This document shows positions 39,736 through 47,220 of a stretch of 64,000 nucleotides of DNA, in pieces. Below the pieces are notes generated by a model that was not told the DNA's origin, ran no database searches, and saw only the letters and a list, made by a program, of their open reading frames with translations. The translations under genes and the position numbers were made by a program. Position 1 is the first letter of the stretch; each line of letters starts with the position of its first letter. Origin of the DNA: Lachnospiraceae bacterium (GTDB lineage Bacteria; Bacillota; Clostridia; Lachnospirales; Lachnospiraceae); contig CAJTCV010000005.1 in assembly GCA_910574805.1 (NCBI GenBank), forward strand, positions 175,454 to 239,453, given 5' to 3'.

Positions 39736-41568
39736 TTATACGCTTTCCTTCCGCATGGCTGCCCGTTTGCGCATGGTGGGATCCAGGATCTTCTTGCGGA
39801 TCCGTAAGGATTTGGGCGTGATCTCCAGAAGTTCGTCGGTGTCGATGAACTCCAGGCACTGCTCCAGGCTCAGGACTCTGGGCGGCGTGAGTTTCAGCGC
39901 TTCGTCCGCGCTGGAGGAACGGGTGTTGGTCAGCTTCTTGGTCTTGCAGACATTGAGCTCGATGTCATCAGACTTGCCGTTCTGTCCCACGACCATGCCG
40001 GAGTAGACCTTCTCGCCGGGACCGATGAACAGCGTGCCGCGTTCCTGGGCGTTGAACAGCCCGTAGGTGATGGACTCGCCGGACTCAAAGGCGATAAGAG
40101 ATCCCTGCTTGCGGTACTGGATGTCGCCCTTGTAGGGCTCGTAGCCGTTGAAAATGGTGTTCAGCACGCCGGTTCCCTTGGTATCCGTCATAAATTCGCC
40201 CCGGTAACCGATCAGCCCTCTGGACGGAATGGAGAATTCCAGACGGGTGGAGCCGCTGCTGTTGGTATGCATGTTCAGAAGCTCTCCCTTACGTTCGCCC
40301 AGCTTCTGGATCACGCTGCCCGCGTATTCATCATCCACATCCACATAGGCAAGCTCCATGGGCTCCTGCCTTTTCCCCTTTTCATCATAACGATAGAGCA
40401 CCTCTGCCTTGCTGACGGAGAACTCGTATCCCTCCCGGCGCATGTTTTCGATGAGGACGGACAGGTGCAGCTCGCCCCGGCCGGACACCTTGAAGCTGTC
40501 CGTATTATCCGTCTCTTCCACGCGCAGGCTCACGTCGGTGTTCAGCTCCCGGAACAGACGGTCCCGGATATGCCTGGAGGTAATGTATTTTCCTTCTGTA
40601 CCTGCCAGAGGGCTGTCGTTGACATTGAACTGCATGGCGATGGTCGGCTCGGAGATTTTCTGAAAGGGGATGGCGTTCGGGGCTTCCGGAGCGCACAGGG
40701 TATCTCCGATGTGCAGGTCGGCGATACCGGAGATGGCCACGATGGAGCCCACGGTAGCCGTGGTTACAGGGACTTTGTTCAGTCCGTCGAACTCATAGAG
40801 CTTGCTGATCTTCACCTTCTTGATCTTGTCCGGCTCGTGATGGTTGACGATGACCACCTCCTGATTGACGCTGACATTACCGTTGTCCACCTTGCCCACG
40901 CCGATGCGTCCCACGTATTCATTGTAGTCAATGGTGCTGATGAGCACCTGAGTGGGCGCCTCCGGGTCTCCCTCAGGGGCCGGGATATAGTCCAGGATCG
41001 TGTCGAACAGAGGCGTCATGTCTTTTGCTTCCTTTTGAAGATCCAGGGTGGCATAGCCGCCTTTGGCGGAGGCAAAGACGAAGGGGCAGTCCAGCTGTTC
41101 GTCGGAGGCTTCCAGGTCCATGAGCAGCTCCAGTACCTCGTCGATGACCTCCGACGGGCGTGCTTCAGGCCGGTCGATCTTATTGATGCAGACGATGACC
41201 GGAAGCTCCAGCTCCAGCGCTTTTTTCAGCACGAATTTTGTCTGCGGCATGGAGCCCTCAAAGGCGTCCACCACCAGGATGACGCCGTCTACCATCTTCA
41301 GCACCCGCTCCACTTCGCCGCCGAAATCCGCATGTCCCGGGGTATCCACGATATTGATTTTCACATCTTTATAGAAGACGGCGGTATTTTTGGACAGGAT
41401 CGTGATCCCGCGCTCCCGCTCGATATCGTTGGAGTCCATGACCCGTTCCGCCACCTCCTGATTGGCACGGAAGACGCCGCTCTGCTTCAGGAGCTCGTCC
41501 ACCAGTGTTGTCTTTCCATGATCCACATGGGCAATGATCGCTATGTTCCTTACATCTTCACGCTTCAT
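39736..41568 (-). CDS. typA: Ribosome-associated GTPase TypA/BipA
   Basis: A translational GTPase of about 610 residues that acts on the ribosome under stress and in 50S assembly. The G domain has IAHVDHGKTTL near the N terminus, RGITI, DTPGHADF and NKIDRPEA. The later domains include the BipA-specific C terminus near SRGLIGYRGEF and the basic loop. ATG 41568 is chosen because GAGG lies 9 bases upstream. Another ATG at 41583 is in frame but overlaps that ribosome site. It stands alone on this strand. Confidence 0.95.
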   Translation of the reverse strand: MKREDVRNIAIIAHVDHGKTTLVDELLKQSGVFRANQEVAERVMDSNDIERERGITILSKNTAVFYKDVKINIVDTPGHADFGGEVERVLKMVDGVILVVDAFEGSMPQTKFVLKKALELELPVIVCINKIDRPEARPSEVIDEVLELLMDLEASDEQLDCPFVFASAKGGYATLDLQKEAKDMTPLFDTILDYIPAPEGDPEAPTQVLISTIDYNEYVGRIGVGKVDNGNVSVNQEVVIVNHHEPDKIKKVKISKLYEFDGLNKVPVTTATVGSIVAISGIADLHIGDTLCAPEAPNAIPFQKISEPTIAMQFNVNDSPLAGTEGKYITSRHIRDRLFRELNTDVSLRVEETDNTDSFKVSGRGELHLSVLIENMRREGYEFSVSKAEVLYRYDEKGKRQEPMELAYVDVDDEYAGSVIQKLGERKGELLNMHTNSSGSTRLEFSIPSRGLIGYRGEFMTDTKGTGVLNTIFNGYEPYKGDIQYRKQGSLIAFESGESITYGLFNAQERGTLFIGPGEKVYSGMVVGQNGKSDDIELNVCKTKKLTNTRSSSADEALKLTPPRVLSLEQCLEFIDTDELLEITPKSLRIRKKILDPTMRKRAAMRKESV

Positions 41569-41583
41569 AAAATCAATCCTCAT

Positions 41584-41601
41584 CTTTATCTTTATCTTTA
41601 T
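41584..41601 (-). repeat. Triple hexanucleotide repeat upstream of typA
   Basis: Three head-to-tail copies of CTTTAT (plus strand) lie directly upstream of the typA ribosome site. This is short but could vary in copy number. Confidence 0.6.
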
Positions 41602-41634
41602 CTGAATTACCTGTGCATTCTCTACAAGTCTAAT

Positions 41635-41662
41635 AGTGTATCACATTTTCCCGGGAAAACAA
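41635..41662 (-). promoter_or_regulatory. typA promoter with perfect palindrome in the spacer
   Basis: On the minus strand TTGTTT (41662-41657) and TACACT (41640-41635), with an extended TG, are separated by 16 bases. The spacer is largely the 14-bp palindrome TTTTCCCGGGAAAA (41646-41659), which could be an operator. Confidence 0.65.
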
Positions 41663-41818
41663 GCGTTATTAGAAAAAAATCCAGGGCGGCAGGACATGAA
41701 TTTGTAAAAAATGGAATAAATTTTGCAAAAACAGGAATATTTCAAAGAGGTGCTGAATATATATTACAGACAAAATACGAAAAGAGACACTTCGTCAAAC
41801 AGAAGGGAGAACAAAATT

Positions 41819-42445
41819 ATGTCAGATAAGATCATTGAAAACAACCAGGTATCCATTTTCGGGGAAGTCGTGTCCGATTTTTCCTTCAGCCATGAAGTTT
41901 TTGGGGAAGGCTTCTATATGCTGAATGTGTCCGTGAGGCGTCTGAGCGATTCCTGTGACGTGATACCGCTGATGATCTCTGAAAGGCTGATCGATGTGAA
42001 CGGAGACTACCGGGGAGAATATATCCAGGCCACCGGACAGTTCCGTTCCTACAACCGCCATGAGGAGAAGAAGAACCGTCTGGTATTGTCCGTCTTCGTG
42101 CGGGAGCTGGAGTTCATCAACGAAGAGGTGGAGAATGCCAAGACCAATCAGATCTTTCTGGACGGCTTTATCTGTAAGATGCCGGTGTACCGCAAGACTC
42201 CACTGGGGAGGGAGATCGCGGATATCCTGCTGGCAGTCAACCGTCCCTATGGCAAATCCGATTATATTCCATGTATCTGCTGGGGGAGAAATGCCCGCTT
42301 TGCGTCCGGCTTTGAGGTAGGCGGCCATACTCAGATCTGGGGGAGGATCCAGAGCCGGGAGTACATGAAGAAGATAGATGAGGAGGAAAGTGAACGAAGA
42401 GTAGCATATGAGGTATCTGTGAGTAAACTGGAGTACCTGGATTAG
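41819..42445 (+). CDS. Single-stranded DNA-binding-like protein (double OB fold)
   Basis: The 208-residue protein resembles SSB-like proteins of Clostridia. The first half (NNQVSIFGEVVSDFSF) and second half (NQIFLDGFICKMPVYRKTPLGREIADILLAVN) each look like an OB fold. The second matches the SSB consensus best, including YIPCICWGRNA near residue 152. It lacks the acidic DDIPF-like tail of the main SSB, so it is probably an accessory paralogue. The start is ATG 41819 behind GAAGGGAG. Its partner and role are not known. Confidence 0.8.
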   Translation: MSDKIIENNQVSIFGEVVSDFSFSHEVFGEGFYMLNVSVRRLSDSCDVIPLMISERLIDVNGDYRGEYIQATGQFRSYNRHEEKKNRLVLSVFVRELEFINEEVENAKTNQIFLDGFICKMPVYRKTPLGREIADILLAVNRPYGKSDYIPCICWGRNARFASGFEVGGHTQIWGRIQSREYMKKIDEEESERRVAYEVSVSKLEYLD

Positions 42446-42455
42446 ACAGAAGGTC

Positions 42456-42484
42456 TTGCATTTCTTCCTGTGCTGGTGTAAGAT
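42456..42484 (+). promoter_or_regulatory. cobO promoter
   Basis: TTGCAT and TAAGAT are separated by 17 bases, 51 bases upstream of the cobO ATG. No room is left for a cobalamin riboswitch. Confidence 0.7.
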
Positions 42485-42535
42485 AGAACAATACAAAAAA
42501 GGATTCTATTTCGTGTTCAGAAATGTGGGGAAGTT

Positions 42536-43024
42536 ATGGGCAGGAGAAGATTACAGATCTATTTTGGAAACGGAAGAGGAAAGACCACAGCGGCGCTGGG
42601 TCAGGCGATCCGGGAGGCCAGCGGGGGAAAGTCGGTCATCATCATACAGTTTCTGAAAGGAAGGCAGCCGGAGCAGATCAGCTTCATCCAGAGGCTGGAG
42701 CCGGAGATCCGGCTGTTCCGTTTTCAGCGCCGGGAGGCGGCTTTTGAAGAGCTCAGCGAGAAGGAACGGGAAGAAGAGGTCATGACCATGAAAAACGGTC
42801 TGGACTTTGCCAGAAAGGTGCTTGCCACGGGGGAGTGCGACGTGCTGGTGCTGGATGAGATTCTGGGGCTTCTGGATTACGGGATCGCGGAGGTTGCGGA
42901 TATCCGGTCTGTTCTGGAGGAGGCTTCTGAGGATACGGAGATCATCTTTACCGGGATCCGTCTCTGCTCGGAGGTCATGGAATGGGCGGATGAGGTGTAT
43001 CAGATCTCGGCTCTGAAGGAATGA
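42536..43024 (+). CDS. cobO: Corrinoid adenosyltransferase (CobA/CobO/BtuR type)
   Basis: It transfers the adenosyl group of ATP to cob(I)alamin or related corrinoids. At 162 residues it is slightly shorter than typical (about 175-200). The P-loop GNGRGKTTAALG near residue 11 has R where K is usual. VIIIQFLKGRQ near 34, the Walker B-like CDVLVLDEILGLLDYG near 100 and IIFTGI near 135 follow. It stands alone after its own promoter. It fits with the cobalt transporter in this window. Confidence 0.9.
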   Translation: MGRRRLQIYFGNGRGKTTAALGQAIREASGGKSVIIIQFLKGRQPEQISFIQRLEPEIRLFRFQRREAAFEELSEKEREEEVMTMKNGLDFARKVLATGECDVLVLDEILGLLDYGIAEVADIRSVLEEASEDTEIIFTGIRLCSEVMEWADEVYQISALKE

Positions 43025-43033
43025 GTCCCTGTG

Positions 43034-43062
43034 TTGACAAAGGGACCGGAAGATGCTATATT
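43034..43062 (+). promoter_or_regulatory. Promoter of the lysine riboswitch-dapA-dapB unit
   Basis: Perfect TTGACA and TATATT separated by 17 bases, with an extended TG before the -10. Confidence 0.88.
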
Positions 43063-43080
43063 GAAAACAGCTGAATGAGA

Positions 43081-43245
43081 GATAGAGGTCGCGTGAATCA
43101 TGAGTATGCTGGCAGATGTGTGCAGGCACAGAGGAAGACAGAGGAAAGGGAGGAACGCCGAAAGGACAGATATCCTGCAGGTCTGTTGCTTGGGCATGGG
43201 GTGAAGAACCACATGACTGTCATCTGAGACAGATGAAGCGCTATC
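43081..43245 (+). ncRNA. Lysine riboswitch (L box) aptamer
   Basis: The segment contains the conserved L-box features in order: GAGGTCGCG and AGTA near 43085-43105, GGAAAGGG and ACGCCGAA near 43143-43161, the GCTTGGGCATGGGGTGAAG region, then ACTGTCATCTGAGACAGATGA with GCGCTATC at the end. GATAG (43081) pairs with CTATC (43241) to form P1. It precedes dapA, which fits feedback by lysine on lysine and diaminopimelate synthesis. A terminator hairpin follows at 43303. Confidence 0.93.
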
Positions 43246-43302
43246 CGGACAGGAAATGACGATGCTATGCGGGATGTATCATTTGTCATGTCAGGATTCT
43301 GG

Positions 43303-43332
43303 AGAGGCGTACAGAAGGCACGCCTCTTTCTT
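43303..43332 (+). terminator. Terminator of the lysine riboswitch expression platform
   Basis: AGAGGCGT (43303-43310) pairs with ACGCCTCT (43320-43327), followed by a short T-rich stretch, upstream of dapA. It should form when lysine is bound. Confidence 0.8.
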
Positions 43333-43437
43333 TATGTACAGAGACGTATACGGAATCTGACAGCTGTGTCCTGTGCGTCCTGTGCAGACAGGTTGCTTTA
43401 CAGTTTTTGAACAAAAGATTTTCAGGAGGAGAAGATT

Positions 43438-44337
43438 ATGTCAATTTTTACAGGTGCCGGAGTTGCCATTGTTACCCCGATGACTGAGACCGGGGCGGTG
43501 AACTATGCAAAACTGGAGGAGCTTCTGGAATTCCAGATTGCTAACAGGACAGACAGTATCATCATCTGCGGGACAACGGGAGAGGCTTCCACGCTGTCTC
43601 ATGAAGAGCATCTGGAGGTGATCCGATTTACCATTGAAAAGGTGGCAAAGAGGATCCCGGTGATCGCAGGAACCGGTTCCAACTGTACGGAGACAGCGGT
43701 TTATCTGTCTCAGGAAGCGGAAAAATACGGCGCGGACGGACTTCTGCTTGTAAGTCCGTACTATAACAAAGCGACTCAGAAGGGACTGATCGCGCATTTC
43801 AAGACCATTGCGGATTCGGTGAAGATTCCGGTGATCCTGTACAATATCCAGGGACGTACCGGTGTGAACATCGCGCCGGAGACGGTTGCATATCTGGCGA
43901 AAAATGTGGAGAATATCGTGGGAATCAAAGAAGCCAGCGGGAATATCTCTCAGGTGGCGAAGATTGCCCGGCTCTGCGGGGATTCCCTGGACATTTATTC
44001 CGGCAATGACGACCAGATCGTGCCGCTTCTGTCCCTGGGAGGCAAGGGTGTGATCTCCGTACTTTCCAATATCGCGCCCCGGGAGACTCATGACATCGTG
44101 GCGAAGTTCATGGAGGGAGATCTGACCGGAAGTCTTGCGCTTCAGTTAAAGGCGCTTCCACTGATCGAACAGCTGTTCTGCGAGGTGAATCCGATTCCGG
44201 TGAAGGCAGCGCTGAATCTGCTGGGATGGGAAGCAGGTCCGCTGCGGATGCCGCTTACCACCATGGAAGAAGGACACCAGAAGAACCTGAAGGCGGCGAT
44301 GGACGCCTTTGGACTGAAAGCGAAAGGAGAAAACTGA
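43438..44337 (+). CDS. dapA: 4-hydroxy-tetrahydrodipicolinate synthase
   Basis: DapA condenses pyruvate with aspartate semialdehyde, the committed step to diaminopimelate and lysine. The 299-residue TIM barrel has IICGTTGEASTLSHEEH near residue 42, YYNKATQKGL near 110 and the Schiff-base lysine in VGIKEASGNI near 162. AGGAGGAG precedes the ATG. It is controlled by the lysine riboswitch and overlaps dapB by one base. Confidence 0.96.
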   Translation: MSIFTGAGVAIVTPMTETGAVNYAKLEELLEFQIANRTDSIIICGTTGEASTLSHEEHLEVIRFTIEKVAKRIPVIAGTGSNCTETAVYLSQEAEKYGADGLLLVSPYYNKATQKGLIAHFKTIADSVKIPVILYNIQGRTGVNIAPETVAYLAKNVENIVGIKEASGNISQVAKIARLCGDSLDIYSGNDDQIVPLLSLGGKGVISVLSNIAPRETHDIVAKFMEGDLTGSLALQLKALPLIEQLFCEVNPIPVKAALNLLGWEAGPLRMPLTTMEEGHQKNLKAAMDAFGLKAKGEN

Positions 44338-45101
44338 TGGTCAGAGCGATCATGCATGGCTGCAACGGCTATATGGGTCAGGTGATCACCGGCCTGATCA
44401 AAGAAGATCCAGGGATCGAGATCGTGGCAGGCATCGATCTTTTGGACTGCAGGGACAATGGATATCCCGTGTTTACGAAAATCAGCGACTGTAATGTGGA
44501 AGCGGATGTGATCATCGATTTCGCTTCTGCCAAAGCCACGGACGCGCTGCTGGCCTTTGGAACAGAGCGTCAGATTCCCATGGTCCTGTGTACCACGGGT
44601 CTTACGGAGGAACAGCTCGAAGCGGTGGAAGAAGCCAGCAGAAAGGTGGCAGTCCTGAAGTCCGCCAATATGTCCCTTGGAGTGAACATGCTCCTGAAGC
44701 TGCTGAAGGAAGCGGCGAATGTCCTCGCACCGGCGGGATTTGATATCGAGATCGTGGAGAAGCATCACAACCGGAAAGTGGATGCTCCCAGCGGTACGGC
44801 GCTGGCGCTGGCGGATTCGGTGAATGAGGCGCTGGGAAATGTGTACGAATATAAGTTCGACCGGAGTCAGACGCGGGAGAAGCGCAGTCCGAAGGAGATC
44901 GGGATCTCTGCCGTCCGGGGCGGTACGATCGTGGGAGACCATGATGTGATCTTTGCCGGAACCGACGAGGTGGTTACGTTCAGCCATACGGCTTATTCCC
45001 GTGCGGTCTTTGGAAAGGGTGCGATCCAGGCTGCAAAATTTCTGGCGGGAAAGCCGGCGGGACATTATGAGATGAGCCATGTGATCGATGCCCAGTCATA
45101 A
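44337..45101 (+). CDS. dapB: 4-hydroxy-tetrahydrodipicolinate reductase
   Basis: DapB reduces the product of DapA with NAD(P)H. The 254-residue protein has an N-terminal Rossmann fold (IMHGCNGYMGQVI) and the substrate-binding region VEKHHNRKVDAPSGTALALA near residue 140, with catalytic His and Lys. The start ATG overlaps the dapA stop (TGATG). It belongs to the lysine-riboswitch operon. Confidence 0.95.
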   Translation: MVRAIMHGCNGYMGQVITGLIKEDPGIEIVAGIDLLDCRDNGYPVFTKISDCNVEADVIIDFASAKATDALLAFGTERQIPMVLCTTGLTEEQLEAVEEASRKVAVLKSANMSLGVNMLLKLLKEAANVLAPAGFDIEIVEKHHNRKVDAPSGTALALADSVNEALGNVYEYKFDRSQTREKRSPKEIGISAVRGGTIVGDHDVIFAGTDEVVTFSHTAYSRAVFGKGAIQAAKFLAGKPAGHYEMSHVIDAQS

Positions 45102-45210
45102 AAATTTATATTTTTAAAAAATGAATAAAAGCCGGAGAGTTGTCCATATTAGTAACAGCAGGTCAAATACTGTTTTGCAATCTTTATTTTAATTAAAAGG
45201 AGAGACGTTT

Positions 45211-45606
45211 ATGAAACAGTGGAAGAAGTATTGTGCTTTTATGCTGTTACTGGCGACATTTGTATTTGTCACCGCATGCGGCAGAGCAGACAACGGGGTC
45301 ACGACAGATGACAACGGGACTGCCGGAGACACCAACGGGACAGTCACGGACGGCGATGCCGGTGATACGGGTGTGAACGTGGATGACATCCTGTTCGATA
45401 CGGACGGGGACGGCGTCTATGACCATACGGATGTGGACGGAGACGGTCTTCTGGAGGAGATCGGAAATGATGCCAATGATGTGGTGGACGATCTGGTCAA
45501 TGATGTGACCGGGGATGATACCATGGTGGACGGAAATGTAAATGAAAACAACGCGGGAGACGGGACGGTCGGAACTGGAAACGGGACCGGAACGGAACTG
45601 CCGTAA
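45211..45606 (+). CDS. Small acidic lipoprotein with calcium-binding-like repeats
   Basis: The 131-residue protein starts with a lipoprotein signal (residues 1-22, lipobox VTAC with Cys near 23). The mature part is very rich in Asp, Gly, Asn and Thr. Two DxDGDG-type loops (DTDGDGVYDHTDVDGDGLL near 69) resemble calcium-binding dockerin or thrombospondin type 3 repeats. It should be anchored on the outer face of the membrane. It has no recognised family and its function is unknown. A strong terminator follows, so it is a single-gene unit. Confidence 0.8.
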   Translation: MKQWKKYCAFMLLLATFVFVTACGRADNGVTTDDNGTAGDTNGTVTDGDAGDTGVNVDDILFDTDGDGVYDHTDVDGDGLLEEIGNDANDVVDDLVNDVTGDDTMVDGNVNENNAGDGTVGTGNGTGTELP

Positions 45607-45612
45607 GACATG

Positions 45613-45641
45613 GGGGGCTGCAAAATGCAGCCCCCTTTTTT
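45613..45641 (+). terminator. Strong Rho-independent terminator
   Basis: GGGGGCTGCA (45613-45622) and TGCAGCCCCC (45626-45635) form a perfect 10-bp stem with a 3-base loop and a T6 tail. Confidence 0.95.
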
Positions 45642-45678
45642 GAAACGATAGGAGAACAGAGAAAGGGGAGAACAACAG

Positions 45679-46464
45679 ATGGAATTTCGGCCGTGTATCG
45701 ATATACATAACGGAAAGGTGAAGCAGATCGTCGGAGGAAGCCTGAGAGATACAGGGAGTCAGGCAGAGGAAAATTTTGTATCGGAGCAGGATGCGGGGTT
45801 TTACGCGCGGTTTTATAAGGCGGGCGGCATCCGGGGAGGGCATATTATCCTGTTGAATAAGGAAGGAACAGAATATTACGAGGCGACCAGGAGGCAGGCG
45901 CTGCTGGCACTCTCGGAGTATCCGGGCGGGCTTCAGGTGGGCGGAGGGATCCACAGGGAGAATGCAGCCGGGTATCTGGAGGCAGGAGCCAGTCATGTGA
46001 TCGTGACCTCTTATGTGTTCCGGGATGGCAGGGTGGATTGGGAGAATCTCAGGAAACTTCAGCAGGAAGTCGGGAGAGAACATCTGGTGCTGGACTTAAG
46101 CTGCAGGAGACGGGGGGAGGAATATTACATCGTGACGGACCGGTGGCAGCAGTATACGGATGTGGCGCTTTCGGAGGAGGTGCTCACAGAGCTGGCAGGA
46201 TACTGCGGGGAATTTCTGGTTCATGCGGTGGACGTGGAAGGAAGGGCCGAAGGAGTGGAGGAGCCGCTGGTGCGCCTGCTGGGAGGCTGGGAAGGGATCC
46301 CGGTGACTTATGCGGGAGGCGTGGGGAGCTTTAAAGATCTGCAAAAACTCAAAGAGCTTGGGAGAGACCGGCTCCACGTGACCATCGGGAGCGCACTGGA
46401 TCTGTTTGGAGGAAAGATGAAATACGAAGAGGTTGTGAAATTCGTTGCAGGATCGGCGGAATAA
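45679..46464 (+). CDS. hisA: HisA, phosphoribosylformimino-AICAR-phosphate isomerase (eukaryotic-type)
   Basis: It isomerises ProFAR to PRFAR in histidine synthesis. The 261-residue TIM barrel starts FRPCIDIHNGKVKQIVGGSL, with the first catalytic Asp, and resembles the eukaryotic-type HisA (yeast HIS6 type) more than the usual bacterial form. GLQVGGGIH is near residue 90 and VTYAGGVGSFKDLQKL near 207. It stands alone, not in a his operon. Confidence 0.87.
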   Translation: MEFRPCIDIHNGKVKQIVGGSLRDTGSQAEENFVSEQDAGFYARFYKAGGIRGGHIILLNKEGTEYYEATRRQALLALSEYPGGLQVGGGIHRENAAGYLEAGASHVIVTSYVFRDGRVDWENLRKLQQEVGREHLVLDLSCRRRGEEYYIVTDRWQQYTDVALSEEVLTELAGYCGEFLVHAVDVEGRAEGVEEPLVRLLGGWEGIPVTYAGGVGSFKDLQKLKELGRDRLHVTIGSALDLFGGKMKYEEVVKFVAGSAE

Positions 46465-46473
46465 TGGTATGAT
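46445..46473 (+). promoter_or_regulatory. hpf promoter
   Basis: TTGCAG and TATGAT are separated by 17 bases, with an extended TG. It overlaps the last codons of hisA. Confidence 0.7.
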
Positions 46474-46550
46474 AGAGACAGGCATCCGGCTGCGCGGGGG
46501 TAAACTGAAAAAGCGCGGGGATGTAGAATAAAAAGCAAAGGAGTGGTTTC

Positions 46551-47075
46551 ATGCGTTACATCATCAGCGGAAAGAATATCGACATTACGGACGGTCTCCG
46601 GTCGGCGGTGACGGACAAACTGAAGAAGCTTGAACGCTACTTTACTCCTGATACGGAAGTTCATGTGACTTTAAGTGTGGAGAAGGAGCGTCAGAAGATT
46701 GAGGTGACGATTCCGGTAAAGGGGAACATCATCCGTTCGGAGCAGTCCAGTACGGATATGTATGTGTCCATTGATCTGGTGGAGGAAGTGATCGAGCGTC
46801 AGCTTCGGAAGTATAAGAACAAGCTGATCGCAAGGCAGCAGGGCGGGGGGAATTTTCAGAAGGAATTCATGGAGAGGGATTCGGAGGACCAGGAAGTCAG
46901 GATTATCCGGACCAAGAAGTTTGATATCAAACCCATGTATCCGGAGGATGCCTGTGTGCAGATGGAACTTCTGGGACATACCTTCTTCGCTTTTGTGAAT
47001 GCGGAGACGGACGAGATCAACGTGGTGTACAGAAGAAGGGGTGGTACCTACGGAATTCTGGAGCCGGATTTATAA
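46551..47075 (+). CDS. hpf: Ribosome hibernation promoting factor, long form
   Basis: Long HPF dimerises 70S ribosomes to 100S particles in stationary phase. The 174 residues have the N-terminal HPF/RaiA domain (KNIDITDGLRSAVTDKLKKL near residue 6) and the C-terminal dimerisation domain (KKFDIKPMYPEDACVQMELL near 122). AAGGAG precedes the ATG at 46551. It has its own promoter and a terminator that overlaps the secA promoter. Confidence 0.95.
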   Translation: MRYIISGKNIDITDGLRSAVTDKLKKLERYFTPDTEVHVTLSVEKERQKIEVTIPVKGNIIRSEQSSTDMYVSIDLVEEVIERQLRKYKNKLIARQQGGGNFQKEFMERDSEDQEVRIIRTKKFDIKPMYPEDACVQMELLGHTFFAFVNAETDEINVVYRRRGGTYGILEPDL

Positions 47076-47111
47076 AAAAATCATAAAAAAGAACGCTGTA
47101 GAAGTCAGGAT

Positions 47112-47141
47112 GGGATTTGGCATTTGCCAAATCCCGTTTTT
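47112..47141 (+). terminator. Rho-independent terminator of hpf
   Basis: GGGATTTGGC (47112-47121) and GCCAAATCCC (47126-47135) form a perfect stem with the loop ATTT, followed by GTTTTT. The -35 of secA lies inside its loop and right arm. Confidence 0.92.
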
Positions 47142-47151
47142 GTGTTATAAT
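47124..47151 (+). promoter_or_regulatory. secA promoter overlapping the hpf terminator
   Basis: TTGCCA and a perfect TATAAT are separated by 16 bases, with an extended TG. The -35 box is embedded in the hpf terminator hairpin. Confidence 0.82.
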
Positions 47152-47220
47152 GGGCGATAGTGAGTAGGACCTGTATGTCCGACGAATGGCGGCGCAGGTG
47201 ACTTTTGATAGGAGAGCAGC

